64,000 nt of DNA from Lunularia cruciata (taxonomy: Eukaryota; Streptophyta; Marchantiopsida; Lunulariales; Lunulariaceae): positions 32,304,501 through 32,368,500 of the forward strand of contig OX419761.1 in the NCBI GenBank assembly GCA_948567375.1. The letters are read 5' to 3'. Under the pieces are notes generated by a model. That model ran no database searches. It was not told the origin of the DNA and worked only from the letters and a program-made list of their open reading frames with translations. Positions 1 to 11,217 of this stretch are shown piece after piece (the stretch's first letter is position 1; every line of letters starts with the position of its first letter). Position numbers and translations under genes: made by a program.

Positions 1-1094
1 CCTCATCCAAGCATTGCAAGACCTTGATTAGATGCTCAAAGTGCTCCTCCTTGCTCTCCCATAGACACAAAAGTCATCAATGAAGTCTCTCATAAATTTC
101 CCAATGAAAGATTTAAATACCTTGTTCATGAACCATTGGAATGTGGCTGGAGCATTGCAAAGCCCACAAGGCATAACCTTGAAAGCATAAGTTCCCCAAG
201 GTGTGGTGAATGTGGTGAGGTGTGATGCTTTGGAGCAATCTTGATTTGGTTATATCCACTATAACCATCTCCAAAACTATACCTCTTGTGACCTGCAACC
301 TCCTCCAAGATCTCATCAATAAATGGCAATGGGTAGTAGTCCTTCTTGGTAACAACATTGAACTTCTTGTAATCCACACATACCCGGAGCTTACCATTCT
401 TTTTCTTCACAATCACAATTGGAAACACCCATTCTGAATTCTCCACCTCAAAGATAAATCTGTCCTCCTTGAGCTTATCAATCTCCTCCTTCACAACCAA
501 AGATATTGGTGGGCTAATGCAACGTTGCTTTTGGCGGACTGGTCTTGCATGTGACTCCACCTCTATCTTATGCTCCTCCAAGGTGACTTCCTTCAAATCC
601 TTGTAACTAAAAGCAAACACCTGGATGAACTTGTAGAAAATCTCCTCAAATCTCACCTTCTCCTCTTGGGTAACATTTGGGCCATACTTGAGGGTAGCTA
701 ACCTTCTCTCTACCTCCTCAAGTGTCAATGGTGATTTATCTAGGTCCTTCAAAACCTCTGGCTTAGGTGCAAAATCCATAGCACAGAAGGGATACACATC
801 TGAATCTGATTCAGATTCATCCTCCTTCGTGGAAGTCTCCTCTTCCATGCTTGTGTGCACACCTGAAGCTCCTTTTTTGAAATCTGATTCCCAATAACCA
901 GAAGATGGTGTATCTAAATGTGAAGTGTTGGTGGTGTTAGTCACAAGAACTATGACTCTATGGTTTGATGGCCCAATCCTCAAGAACCCTTTGTGCCATT
1001 GATCAGTTTTGCATGCTGCTCTCAACCATGGCCTCCCAAGAAGTAAGTCATAGCTTTAATCCTTCAAGACTTAGAAAGTCATGAGATTTTGAAC
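1..1094 (-). pseudogene. A1 pol fragment: protease end and reverse transcriptase
   Basis: In the minus direction the reading begins with the protease tail (LLGRPWLRAA-type motif near 1030-1060), passes an acidic linker and enters the RT fingers/palm. Recognisable RT segments are ISPPISLVVKEEIDKLK, IVIVKKKNGKLRVCVDYKK and YSGYNQIKIAPK. A frameshift near 200 breaks the reading before the MPFG(L)CNAPA-like motif, which continues in another frame near 110-190. The stretch ends in the LQ-LDEA region, just after the expected catalytic DD box. Polymerase role is known from the family; this copy cannot make an intact enzyme. Confidence 0.85.
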
Positions 1095-1430
1095 TCTCAT
1101 AACTGAAACTACCATTTTATCCATCACCCTTACTAGTCAAACTTGTTGCTCGTTTGCCATGCTCACCACAAATCTTGAAGGTCTTGAGGGTATCATACCC
1201 AACTTATTCATCAACCTTTCTGACATGGCATTCACTATTGATCCTCCATTAACAAGTGCATCCTTGATGTTGTGACCAATCACTCTCATATCTTCAAAGA
1301 AATCTGGTGATAATAAGGCTCACTCATTCTTCCTCCTCTCCTTTTTTCCTATGCAAGCTCTCTTCAAGTCTCTCACAAAGGCCTCCACATCTTCTCTATC
1401 CTTGCCAAAGAAAACCGGAAGTTTCCCCAT
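1095..1430 (-). pseudogene. A1 gag N-terminus fused to protease by internal deletion
   Basis: Gag begins at the ATG complementary to 1428-1430 (MGKLPVFFGKD...) and runs about 40 codons to the SPDFFED segment near 1303. It then jumps in frame to the protease segment MRVIGHNIKDALV, whereas A3 has about 1.3 kb of gag and linker in between. The protease active site reads LVNGGS where A2 and A3 have LVDGGS, so the catalytic aspartate is replaced by asparagine. A stop follows the RRKNE residues of gag. The element therefore lost its capsid core, nucleocapsid zinc knuckle and protease activity. Confidence 0.85.
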
Positions 1431-1663
1431 CTTAACTCCTCGCTATCTTTCTTTTCTCTCAATTTTTTTTCTCTTTTCTTTTCTCTCAGTCTATAACTAA
1501 TAGAGTATATACATGACTTAAACCATCTAAGAATAATCCACTCTATGGAACACAAAAGTTTCAGGTTACTCCAAGAATTCTATAGCAACATCAAATCCTA
1601 GAGTGCATATTAATCTAACTCTCATGGATAGTTTATCCATAAGTTGAAAGATTATCTCCATCA

Positions 1664-2136
1664 CTAATCTTGAGAACTAGCTGATGAAGGTGGTAGTATT
1701 TTTGTAGCTGAACTAAGACTCTCTCCAAGATCCTTAACCAAAGTCTCCAGAGTGCTTTTACTCCACTACACTCATGTCCTTTTGGATGTCCTTCCACTCC
1801 ACAAACCTCACACAACTCCTTTGTCTTAGATCTTCTCCCTCCCAATCTTGGTGAAGAAGGTCCAACATGCAAACCTAAGTCAAATAAGCCTCTCCTTTCT
1901 CTCAATTTCTTGCTCTCAAAGGTCAATGGACATGAACTTGCCTTATGTCCCTTCTCTCCACATAGAAAGCACTTAGACTCACTCTTTCTTCCTAGTGATG
2001 TAGGTTTTTGGATCATCTCAACACTCTCTTTAAATTCTATTGTAAACTCTCTTTTCCTCAAATCCAAACCTACAATCGCCTCAAACCCTTGGGGAACCTT
2101 TCATAGTCTCAATTTCCACTCTTGATGATCCTCCAT
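1664..2136 (-). pseudogene. A1 ORF0, zinc-knuckle protein upstream of gag
   Basis: An extra ORF between the 5' LTR and gag. From the ATG at 2136 it reads MEDHQEWKLRL, one stop, then an open stretch DLRKREFTIEFKESVE... The first knuckle, CFLCGEKGHKASSC, has C-X2-C-X4-H-X4-C spacing. The second, CEVCGVEGHPKGHEC, is a looser C-X2-C-X4-H-X5-C. An RRSKTKE basic patch lies just before the second knuckle. A frameshift near 1745 breaks the C-terminus. The same ORF occurs in A3 and A2. It is separate from gag, which has its own CCHC knuckle. Nucleic-acid binding is the likely property; the role in the element is unknown. Confidence 0.7.
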
Positions 2137-2977
2137 GTTCCCAAGATGAATCTAAACACTCAAATATGCTTTTAGTTATTCTCAAACTCCTCATGCATGA
2201 GAGCTCAACTCTGCAGAATTGACTCTTCCTCACAATTTCACTTGAATCTCTCAACTTCTATGTGATGGTCCTCTGAAATTTTTCACACTTGATCATAACT
2301 CTAGGGCGTCCTTCTCTGAAAAATTTCAGATCTTTTAATTGAGCCATTTGGCCTAGACACCTTTCTATTCAGCACACATATTTCAGATTTGGTCTGAAAA
2401 CCACCCCCCCCCCCTCACTTCAAAAACTCATAACTCCTTGCTCAAGAATAATATCTCTCTAATTTCTGTGTCAACAGGTAAGAAACAACATATTGAATTT
2501 TTTGGGAAATTTTCAAAACAATCCACTACAACTTGAAGAAATGGAAGACTCTGTATAATTTTCTAGAGAGCATGCAATTGTAGGAGCAGTTTACCAAATC
2601 AACTTTCAAAAATTCTAGCCTAATGTGCATAATAACTCTCACAATAATTCCAAGTGTACTAACTGAAGGATAACCCAAGCTATCATGTGTAGAAATTTCA
2701 AGTCCAGATCTCAAACTTGAGATTTTGCCCAAAATCACCCAAATCTCCAAAATCTGCAATCCACCTCACACAATCTCTCCAAATTGTCTCATGTGTATAA
2801 GATGTATAAAATCACCTCAAAGACATCATTATGAACTATATTGTATACAAATAGATCTTTATTCTCTTACATAAGTTCAGCTCTTTGGCTCCTAATGTTC
2901 TCTCCAACTGAGCTCTCATAGCCTCCTTCTACCTAATGTAGGATTGAACATGGAACATTATCTTGCTTTATAGAGAG
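2137..2977 (-). other. A1 5' leader, non-coding
   Basis: Untranslated region between primer site and ORF0, matching 15224-16059 of A3. It contains a C-tract near 2403-2414 and no ORF that is conserved between the copies. No other feature is visible. Confidence 0.6.
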
Positions 2978-2995
2978 GTCCCGGCAATGGAACCA
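2978..2995 (-). promoter_or_regulatory. A1 primer binding site, Asp-tRNA-like
   Basis: Six bases inside the LTR the sense strand reads TGGTTCCATTGCCGGGA. It is complementary to a tRNA 3' end and close to the TGGCGCCGTTGCCGGGGA type used by Athila/Tat elements. It marks the start of minus-strand DNA synthesis. The A3 and A2 versions differ at a few bases. Confidence 0.6.
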
Positions 2996-3001
2996 AAAAT
3001 A

Positions 3002-3690
3002 TGAGCCGGCCTGTCTCTCACTCAAGATGAACCTCTAATTGCTATTATGGTAGCATACCATGGACTAAGAAGGCAAAGAACCCCAACTCTATCATACTCC
3101 TCCAAGGCTAACACTCCAAGACTCAAGATATTGTTCACTAGAGAACTCAATGAAAGAGAGATAGTTGCAAATGAATTGATAATGAGTACCTCCTCACCCC
3201 TTGTTTATATACTTGTGAAATAGTTATACACCAAAGTTACTAATTACCATAGTAACTCAAGTTATTAGACTAAAAGTCAAGTAAAGTCAAAAAGTAGAAA
3301 GGAATATCCATTCACATGGACATATTCCACTAGCATGTGATCTTATCTTAACCCAATCACTAAGTCAAGGATTTCTTCACATGGGTTATCCTTGGACTAT
3401 AGAAGAATCCAAAACAAAAAGGCTTGCAGGCCCAAGAGTTCTCAACTCTTTCTTCAAAGCCAAACACCTAGGAATAATACCAAGTCAACACACTAGAATC
3501 CAAAATAGAGGTGCTTATCTTTTCCATTTCCTCTAAAGTAAGGTCCCCTCTATCTTAGTTATGACTAACTTTAGCTAATCATGACTAATGTAGAACTATC
3601 CTTTATCTCTATATAAATAATATCTCTCAAGTACTTGTAATACCAAGCTAAATATCACAATACCACACACATGTACAAATGGGTGTTATA
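3002..3690 (-). repeat. A1 5' LTR (689 bp)
   Basis: Aligns over its whole length with the A3 LTRs (14509-15198 and 21577-22265). It ends in the same CCGGCTCA on the sense strand. The sense start reads TATAACACCC where A3 has TGTAACACCC, a G-to-A change consistent with cytosine deamination. It includes the TATATAAACAAGG-like segment near the transcription start region. Confidence 0.9.
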
Positions 3691-5072
3691 GATCATAGGC
3701 CCTAAATAACACATTAGCATTTGCATGTTTCTTTCTTGGCATATCCTCAATGGTGTTGTCATACTCAGACAAGAGTATCATCCACCTTGCTAGCCTCACT
3801 TCTACATAAGGCTTGTTGAAGATGTACTTCAAAAGCCTTGTGATTCATAACAATTGTGGCTTTCCATACAATCAAGTAGTGTCTAAACTTCTTGAGACCA
3901 AAGATCACTACCAACCCTTCTCTCTCTATGACAAAGTAGTTCTTTTCTATTAAAACCATTTGCTTACTAGCATAAGCTATTAGATGATCATGCTCATCTT
4001 GGTCTAATTGACTAAGAGTGCATCCTATAGCTTCATTAGAAGCATTAGTGTAGAGGATGAAAGGCTTACTCGAATCAAGTTCAGCAAGAATTGGAGCTAC
4101 AACAAGGGATTGCTTGAGCTCCTCAAAAGCTTTGAGAGCCTCCTTATCTTCCAAAATCACCATGTTATCTACAATGTTCTTCATGTAGACTATCAATGCA
4201 TAAGCCTTGTTGGAAAATGAGAAGATGAACCTCCTATAGTACCCAATTATCCCCAAGAATTGGTGTAACTTTGTCAAGCTTGAACGGAATGGAAGGTCTA
4301 AGATTTTCCTCACCTTCTCAGGATCAACTGTTATTCCATCCTTGGAGATGATGTGCCCCAAAAGTAGACCTTCTTCACATCCAAAAATGCACTTCTTTGG
4401 GTTGAGTGATGCATTTGCCTCATCCAAGCATTGCAAGATCTTGATTAGATGCTCAAAGTGCTACTCCTTACTCCCATAGACACAAAAGTTATGAATGAAA
4501 TCTCTCATAAATTTTCCCAATGAAAGGTTCAAATACCTTGTTCATGAACCATTGGAATGTGGTTGGAGCATTGCAAAGCCCAAAAGGTATGACCTTGAAA
4601 GCGTTAGTTCTCCAAGGTGTGATGAATGTGGTGTGGTGTGATGCTTTGGTGCAATCTTGATTTGGTTGTATCCACTATAACCATCTCCAAAACTATACCT
4701 CTCATGACTTACAACCTCCTCCAAGATCTCATCAATGAATGGCAATGGGTAGTAGTCTTTCTTGGTAACAGCATTGAGCTTCTTGTAATCCACACATACC
4801 CAAAGCTTGCCATTCTTTTTCTTCACAATCACAATTGGAAACACCCATTTTGAATTCTCCACCTCAAAGATAAATCCAACCTCCTTGAGCTTATCAATCT
4901 CCTCCTTCACAACCAAAGATATTGGTGGGCTAATGCGGCTAAGCTTTTGGCGGACTAGTCCTGCATGTGATTCCACCTCTATCTTGTATTCCTCCAAGGT
5001 GACTTGCTTTAGATCCTTGTTACTAAAATCAAACATGTGGATGAACTTGCGGAAATTCTCCTCAAATCTCAT
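3691..5072 (-). pseudogene. A2 reverse transcriptase and RNase H
   Basis: RT fingers/palm at 4542-5072 (KEEIDKLKEVGFIFEVENSK, KKKNGKLWVCVDYKKLN, YSGYNQIKIAPK). A frameshift follows before the thumb/connection. RNase H at 3765-4436 carries SKPFILYTNASNEAIGCTLS, where the usual TDAS aspartate is asparagine, then IVMNHKAFE where TDHKAL is expected. RNase H stops at position 3691 in the FRAYD segment because A1 is inserted there. Broken by frameshifts and by substitutions at two catalytic aspartates. Confidence 0.85.
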
Positions 5073-5075
5073 TTT

Positions 5076-5909
5076 CTACTCCTTGGTAACTTTTGAACCA
5101 TACTTGAGGGTAGATAGCTTCCTCTCTATCTCCTCAAGTGTCAATGGTGATTTGTTGGGGTCCTTCAAAACCTTTGGCTTAGGTGCAAAATCCATAGCAT
5201 ACAAGGGATACACATCTAAATCAGATTCAAATTCATCCTCCTCCATGGAAGTCATCTCTTCCATGCTTGTGTCCACTCCTAAAGTCCCTTCTTCAAAATT
5301 TGATTCCCAATAATCAGAAGATGGTGTATCTGAAGGTGAAGTGTTGGTGGTGTTAGTCATAGGAACTATGAATCTATGGTTTGATGGCCCTATCCTCAAG
5401 TACCCTTTGTGCCATCTATCAGTTGTGTGTGCTGCTCTCAACCATGGCCTCCCAAGAAGTAAGTCATAGCTTGAATCCTTCAAGACTTGGAAAATCATGA
5501 GATTTTGAACTCCCATAACTAAAACTACCACTTTATCCATCACCCCTACTAATCAAACTTGTTGCTTGTTTGCCATGCTCACCACAAATATTGAAGGTCT
5601 TGAGGGTATCATACCCAACTTCTTCATCAACCTCTCTAACATGGCATTCACTACTGATCCTCCATCAACCAATGCATCTTTGATGTTGTGACCATTCACT
5701 CTCACATCAATCTTGGAGGCATATTCACAAGCCTCCCATGGTGTTGGTTTAGCATCCACCACCTCCATTGATGTTGGAGTTGTTGCCTTCTTTTTCCTCT
5801 TGCTCCTTGTAGAACTCAAACCACCTCTCAGCTCCTTTCTCAAAGTAGGATTCAAAGCAATCAGTTGGCCCATTGTGATGTTAGCCCTGTGACTACCAAC
5901 ATCCTCCAA
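5076..5909 (-). pseudogene. A2 aspartic protease region
   Basis: Two blocks interrupted by a stop near 5550. The first holds KDALVDGGSVVNAMLERLM, the retroviral-type aspartic protease active site with Asp retained (DGGS form), and IPSRPSIFVVSMANKQQ. The second has LLLGRPWLRAAHTTDRWH, the flap/C-terminal GRPWL motif, followed by an acidic linker rich in S, E and D before RT. This enzyme would process Gag-Pol. Confidence 0.82.
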
Positions 5910-5929
5910 TACATTTTAATTCCATGGTT

Positions 5930-7165
5930 GCTTTGAGATCAAGAATTCCTCCATCTCGAACTTCTTCCTTGGAGTCTTTGTTGTTGATGGTATTGAAATG
6001 CTTGTGCGAGTGCTCCTAGTAGGCATAGGAGTATCTTAGCTAGGAGTAACTCCTTGAGAAAAGTGCACATCTCTTGCAAATTGAGCTCTCTTCTTTTCTT
6101 GTGCCAAAAGATCCAAATGAAGACCTTTGGAGTTTGAGCGCTCCTCCTTCTTGTACTTTCTCTCAACCACATCTATGGATGTTATCCTCTTACCTTTGTT
6201 TGGATTAGGAGCCACTTGGATTTCACTTCCTCCCTCTTTCACTCTATTGGCTCCCTCATAACCATTTCCTCCATGGTAAGTGGAATTTGGATAATTCCTT
6301 TAGATACGGCCTCTTCCTCCACAACCAAAACAATTTCTATCATTGAAAATGTTGGCTTCCTTTACATGGATAACTTCCATAACTCCTAGGCCCTCTCCCT
6401 AAATTCTGATCCACCTCTCTCTGCTCTCATAGTTGCACCACATTGATCTTGAGATCTGCAAGTTGTTTTGTGATGGTTTGAAGTGGATCCTTTGGTGGAG
6501 GTGCAAGAACTGGAGCAACTACTACTTGTAGTGAAACCCTTGTCACCAAAGTATCAGAAGTTCCACCATACTTGTAGCCTTGAGGAGGATTCATAGCCTC
6601 CTTCACCACCAAATCACTCTCATCCCCTTCCAAACTCTCCTCCATACGAATTGCAATCTTGATAGCTTCAACCTTGGAAGAAGGTTTCTCATATCTCACC
6701 TTGCTTCTATTCTGTGGTCTCAACCTTCCCACAAAATTCTTGGTGAGCATAGCTCCTATGCCAATCATAGTAGTCTCCACATCATCCCCACCCTTCCTCA
6801 ACACTATGCAAAATCTGGACTCTAACTTTTCCACTCTTTCCACACAAACTCTCACTTTCTCTCCATCTCCTTGTTTGAGAAAGGTAACCTCACTCATCAA
6901 TCTCTCATAACTCTTATCATGAAGAAATTTCTCAATGAGTGTTGAAGTCAAAATCTCCCAAGACTCTTCTTCTCTATCTCTCCTCTCTCTTTTGGTATAT
7001 TGACTCATACCATGTAAGTGTTGCATCTTCAAAGAAATCTGGTGATAAAGAGGCTCACTCATTCTTCCTCCTCTCATTGTTTCCTATGCAAGCTCTCTCA
7101 AAGTCTCTCACAAAGACCTCCACATCTTCTCCATCCTTGCCAAAGAAAACTGGAAGTTTTCCCAT
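5930..7165 (-). pseudogene. A2 gag (capsid and nucleocapsid)
   Basis: Starts at the ATG complementary to 7163-7165 (MGKLPVFFGKD-type start, as in A3). The capsid core at 6427-7077 has STLIEKFLHDKSYERLMSEV and VRVCVERVEKLESRFC, typical of plant Retrotrans_gag domains. A degraded CCHC knuckle follows near 6300-6340, then a basic tail. Frameshifts separate the blocks. It would form the virus-like particle shell. Confidence 0.8.
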
Positions 7166-7376
7166 CTTAATCCTTCACTATTTTTCTTTTCTCTCACTCT
7201 ATAACTAATAGAGTATGTACATGACTAACACCATTTGAGAGTAATCCACCCTAGGGAACACAAAAGATTCATGTTGCTCCAAGATTTCTATAGCAACCTC
7301 AAATCTTCAAGTGCATATTAATCAAACCCTCATGAATTGTTTATCCATAAGTTGAAAGATTATCTCCATCACTAAT

Positions 7377-7480
7377 GTCATGTGTATATACATCCCTACA
7401 CAACATACATCACTGTCAACATCATACACTATAGAAGCACAACTCACACATAAGTCATACATAGACTCTAAAATGTCACA
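7377..7480 (-). repeat. B block R, outer copy
   Basis: About 104 bp reading TGTGACATTTTAGAG... on the sense strand. It is nearly identical to 12200-12304, which begins just after the polypurine tract, and to 36525-36655 and 37115-37219 in B2. It forms the extreme left end of B1, next to A2 sequence. So the bases that begin the LTR at the polypurine tract recur after the LTR body. Confidence 0.8.
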
Positions 7481-8303
7481 ATTTGGCCAAATAGCAAAAC
7501 TCTTCCAAATCTGGCCAAAATCTAACGTAAAATCTAGCCAAAATTTGATATAAACCCTAAAGTTGGATGACCGCCAAATCCCTTACTAACTCTTCCAAAT
7601 CCAAAGCCAAATTGATAACATGGGTTTCTCCAAATCATAAATTCACGAGAATAACTTCCCAAATCCACCTTCAATTTTACTTTCTAAGCCCAACTCGCAA
7701 TTAAATGGTCATGCCTTCACCTCTTGAGCTCAAAATCACAACCATTGCTCAAAATTTGCTCCTTCTATGCTCAAAAATTGGCCAACACTTCCGTACACCG
7801 TCTACCTTACTACCAAATCTACATCAATTGAATGAGCTTCTGCACACTAGGGAAAAACTGAACTTGAATCGAGCTACCAACGATCCACCGAGCTTGGAGA
7901 TACCACCAACACTCAAAGTTCTTGCATCTAATTTCCCCCTGATTTCAATTCTCCAATGTAATCAGATTGTTTATCACTTTCAACTCAACTCAACTCAGAT
8001 CAGTACTTGATCTATCTTTCTATAAATTACCAACAACTGGGCACTGATTACAGTCAAGTCACACGCACTCTAGCTAAGAGAATCTAGGTGACGCTCACCG
8101 GCCTCTGTCCACCATAGCCAAGAATTCAAAGGCTCAACATCAGAGAAGTGAGCTCTTTGGAGTTGCACTTTGAAAGTATACCCCCTAGACTTGAGCTAGG
8201 TCTGAACCCTAACGGTTCCACTGACGGCACATGTGGTACCCACATTTTTTGTTTTTTTGAAATAGAGAAGAAGAAGTGTATAGAGAAGTTGGATTGCACA
8301 TGT

Positions 8304-8432
8304 ATGGCCAAAGAAAGCAAAGAAAAGAGTCTTCGGGATGAAACCCAAGGTAACGTGGCTTTGGGTCATAAGGCGAAGTACTTGGACTTGCCTTGTCAGC
8401 ATACAACCCAAAGTAAGAAGTCTTTGTATTAG
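8304..8432 (+). pseudogene. C1 ORF1, short Cys-containing reading frame
   Basis: From MAKESKEK the frame shares GHKAKY and QHTTQSK with the same position in C2, where it runs about 120 codons further to a CKRCDF motif. In C1 a stop at 8430-8432 cuts it. Codons upstream of the ATG (KKKCIEKLDCTCMAK) are also conserved, so the true start could be earlier. Function unrecognised; paired cysteines in C2 suggest metal binding but this is a guess. Confidence 0.5.
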
Positions 8433-8643
8433 GAGGAGCTCAACCCGAGGCAAAGACAATGTAACAACTTTTCTTCGGGGCAAGAAATTCAAGAAGGGAC
8501 CATTCAAAAACCGGCGGTCATACGCGTGAAGTACACTTGACAGTGACAAGCACATGCAAGAGGTGTGATTTCTTGGTAGAAACTCAAATTGAAGAGAGAC
8601 AAAGAAGGCGTGACTCTATAAAAATTGGGCTAACGACAAAGCA

Positions 8644-11217
8644 ATGTCAAGCAATTTTCCTTTGCCGTTGAGGAGTCATCCTGTAGGAGATTAGGGGAAG
8701 GGAAGTAGAGTTGAAGACGTGCTAGTGTGTAGAGGAGAATTTGAGAGAGTTAACCCGAGAGATAGTGAGGAAGCAAGAAAGATGGGAGGAGGAAAGAAGA
8801 ACTCCAAATTTGCAGTGAGAAATCATGCAATTTGGAGGTTAGATGTGATCGCAAGAATTGAAGTCTTGAGCCGACTTTGGATCACATTCTTGGCGTGGAA
8901 CTAGAATGTGAGTTTTCCAGGATTCATGACCAAGATAATCAAAAGTAAGTGTCTCAATGGCCCCAAGGAAGAGGGGAAGAGAGGAAATCCGGCTTGCTGG
9001 ATAGAGTCGGATTGGAGATTGGTACTTAGAAGAGAGGCATGCGCCAAGGAGGGTGCCATGTTCTTGGGGAAGGGAGAAGTAGCCGAAGAAACCCAAGAAG
9101 TGAGAGATGCCTTCTCTTTGAAGAGGACAAAGAATGGGTATAAAGTAGAGAGTTACAAAGATCCGGTCAAGAGAGGGATCGTGAGTGCTCTCTTGGTAAT
9201 CCTAAAGCCGGAGAGAAAAACTTATGTGATGAAACACCAAGCGGTGTTCTTCCATAAGATGTTTGCATGAGAACCCATCAACTAGGCGAGGTGCTTCCAT
9301 GGGAGAACAAGGCAGATGGTGTGGAATTTGCGGGATAAGTCGCCTCCACACTACATCGTGCCGTTTGCAACACATTTCTACCTCGGGTTGAATTTGCTCA
9401 ATGTGGCAGAGCGTAGTAGAATGGTGTCTCACTTTCATCCCGATTTGAGAAAGGAAGTCAACACGGAGGAGCAATAGTATATTCTTCAAATACAAAGCAA
9501 TGACAAGTACTACGCGCAGACGGGGAAGAGTGCACAGGTAGAAGTAAGAACTCCAAAGTTGAAGAAGCAGAGTCTACAAGGAGAAGGCAAAGACGTAGAG
9601 AAGACAAGACCTCAAAAGACCAAGAGAGGAAACCCAAGGAAAAGTATAGTGGTGATCACGTCATCGGAAGAAGACTTGGATGGCAAAGCCGAGTGCAAGT
9701 CTGAAGACTCGGAACACAAGGAAGAACCCGAGCTCATGCTACAAAGTGGGGATACGAGTAGTGATAGCAATGAAGGTGGAGAGATGAAGTCAGTACCTAC
9801 AGAAGAAGAAGAAGTTCGGGTGGAGCTCAAGGAAGAGAATAATGCAAAGTTGGAGGATGAGGTACTCGAGCCAGAGGAGAAGAAGATTACGATTCAGAGG
9901 GGAGTTTGGTTGAGGCGCAAGGCAAAGTGTGAAGTAGGTCCAAGCAAGGCAAGGGAAGAGGAGAATGCTAGTTTTGGAAGTGAAGCATCTATTCCGATAC
10001 GACAACTGCAGAGAAGAAGGCAAGTATTGAGAGAAGAAGAGGTAAAGAAGGAGATCACTCCGCAAGATGAAGTAGTTGCGAGCGATGGAATGGAGTACCT
10101 ACAAGAAGTTATGTGCTTGTTTTTAGTGAAGCTAGAGCACAAGAAGAAGGAGATGCAATCAAAGTGTCCGGAGGTGAAGACTGTGTTGCAAGTATTAGCA
10201 AGATAGGAAGAAGAGAACTTGGAGTTGAAGAAGAGTATAATCCGAGGTGAGGAGGAAATGGAAGTACTGTGAGTGGATGCAGTAGTGCAGAGTCAAGTGA
10301 TTGAGAACTTGAAGAGAGAAGCGAGGTATCGAGAGGAACTTTTGAAGCATAGTGACATAGCAAGGGAAAGACAAGTAGCTGAGTACGAAATCTTGAAGCA
10401 GCAGTTTGTTGATTCAAGACTAGAAATTATCCATGTTATGGCAAGGGTAGCAGAGAAGGAACAAGAGCTTGATAGAGTTATGGAGAGTGTAGAAGAGAAG
10501 AAGCAACTATGGCAACGGGAGTTGACAGTGAGATATAGGGAAGAAGAGAGATTATGAGAGTTACTTCATAATCAAGAAGAGAAGGTTGTACAAAAGGAGA
10601 AGGAGAAGGAAACTACGAAAGCCGAGTTCGAGGTAGAATTGGCAATGTATAGGGAAGATTGGCTTGCAGATTGGGAGCGTGAAAGGAAGATGAGATTGGA
10701 GACATTGAAGGAGATCGTAATCAGGATGAATGTGATGTTGAGTACAGAGGCCAGTGTTTGTATTGAAGAGACGAGGCTGCACGAGTTGAAGTTGTTGGTG
10801 CAAGAGACAAGGAGGAGACATGTGAAGGACACAAACTTGAATGCTTTGTTAATTAGTCTTAGAACTAGTGTAGATAGGAAAATATTAGAAGTAGAAGATA
10901 ATATCACGATTAGATTAGATTTGGTAAAGTTGGAGATAGATAAACTTTGGAAAGATGTTAGAGTAAAACCCAAAATAGATGAAGTAGGAGTGCAGATGTC
11001 TTCGGAGTTACCATTGGAGACATTACAGAAGAGTGGGTCAAAAGATAAAGAGTTAGATAGATTACCCACTAGTGAAATGTCAGATCAAGAAAGAGAACTA
11101 TTAGATCTGGTAGAAGAGGTAGGAATTATGAAACCTGAGGACAGAGCAGTAGGAAGTAAAGTTACTTTGGGTTCGGGTTTGAAAGACGAGGAAGAAGTAG
11201 ACATTGGATCGGATTAG
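8644..11217 (+). pseudogene. C1 ORF2, large coiled-coil protein with in-frame stops
   Basis: One reading frame spans 857 codons from MSSNFPLPLRSHP to a terminal DIGSD without a single frameshift, broken only by about eight in-frame stops. The N-terminal third looks globular: RNHAIWRLDVIARIEVLSRL, KNGYKVESYKDPVK and AVFFHKMFA. The middle is acidic and serine-rich (TSSEEDLDG, SGDTSSDSNEGG). The C-terminal third is heptad-rich (EEEENLELKK, VAEKEQELDRVMESVEEKKQ), a strong coiled-coil. Conserved along its length in C2. I do not recognise the family; no catalytic motif is visible. A Gag-like or scaffold role is possible but unproven. Confidence 0.7.

Larger units (their letters stand above)
1..3690 (-). 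mobile_element. Gypsy element A1, truncated at the window edge
   Basis: A family-A Ty3/gypsy element in minus orientation: 5' LTR at 3002-3690, primer site, long leader, ORF0, gag N-terminus, protease and reverse transcriptase. It leaves the window inside the RT palm. The order matches A3 (14509-22265) except for an internal deletion joining gag to protease. The base just outside its LTR (3691) lies in the RNase H coding region of A2, so A1 most likely inserted into A2. The outer flank reads GATCA; the partner duplication would lie beyond position 1 and cannot be checked. Stops and frameshifts throughout make it non-coding today. Confidence 0.88.
3691..7376 (-). mobile_element. Gypsy element A2, pol-gag part
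   Basis: Minus-strand family-A element: gag, protease, RT and most of RNase H in order from 7165 down to 3691. There it is cut off by the LTR of A1. Its upstream end (7370-7376, CACTAAT) is the left edge of the B1 insertion; the missing ORF0, leader and 5' LTR resume at 29290-30586. Integrase and 3' LTR are expected beyond the left window edge. Confidence 0.88.
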
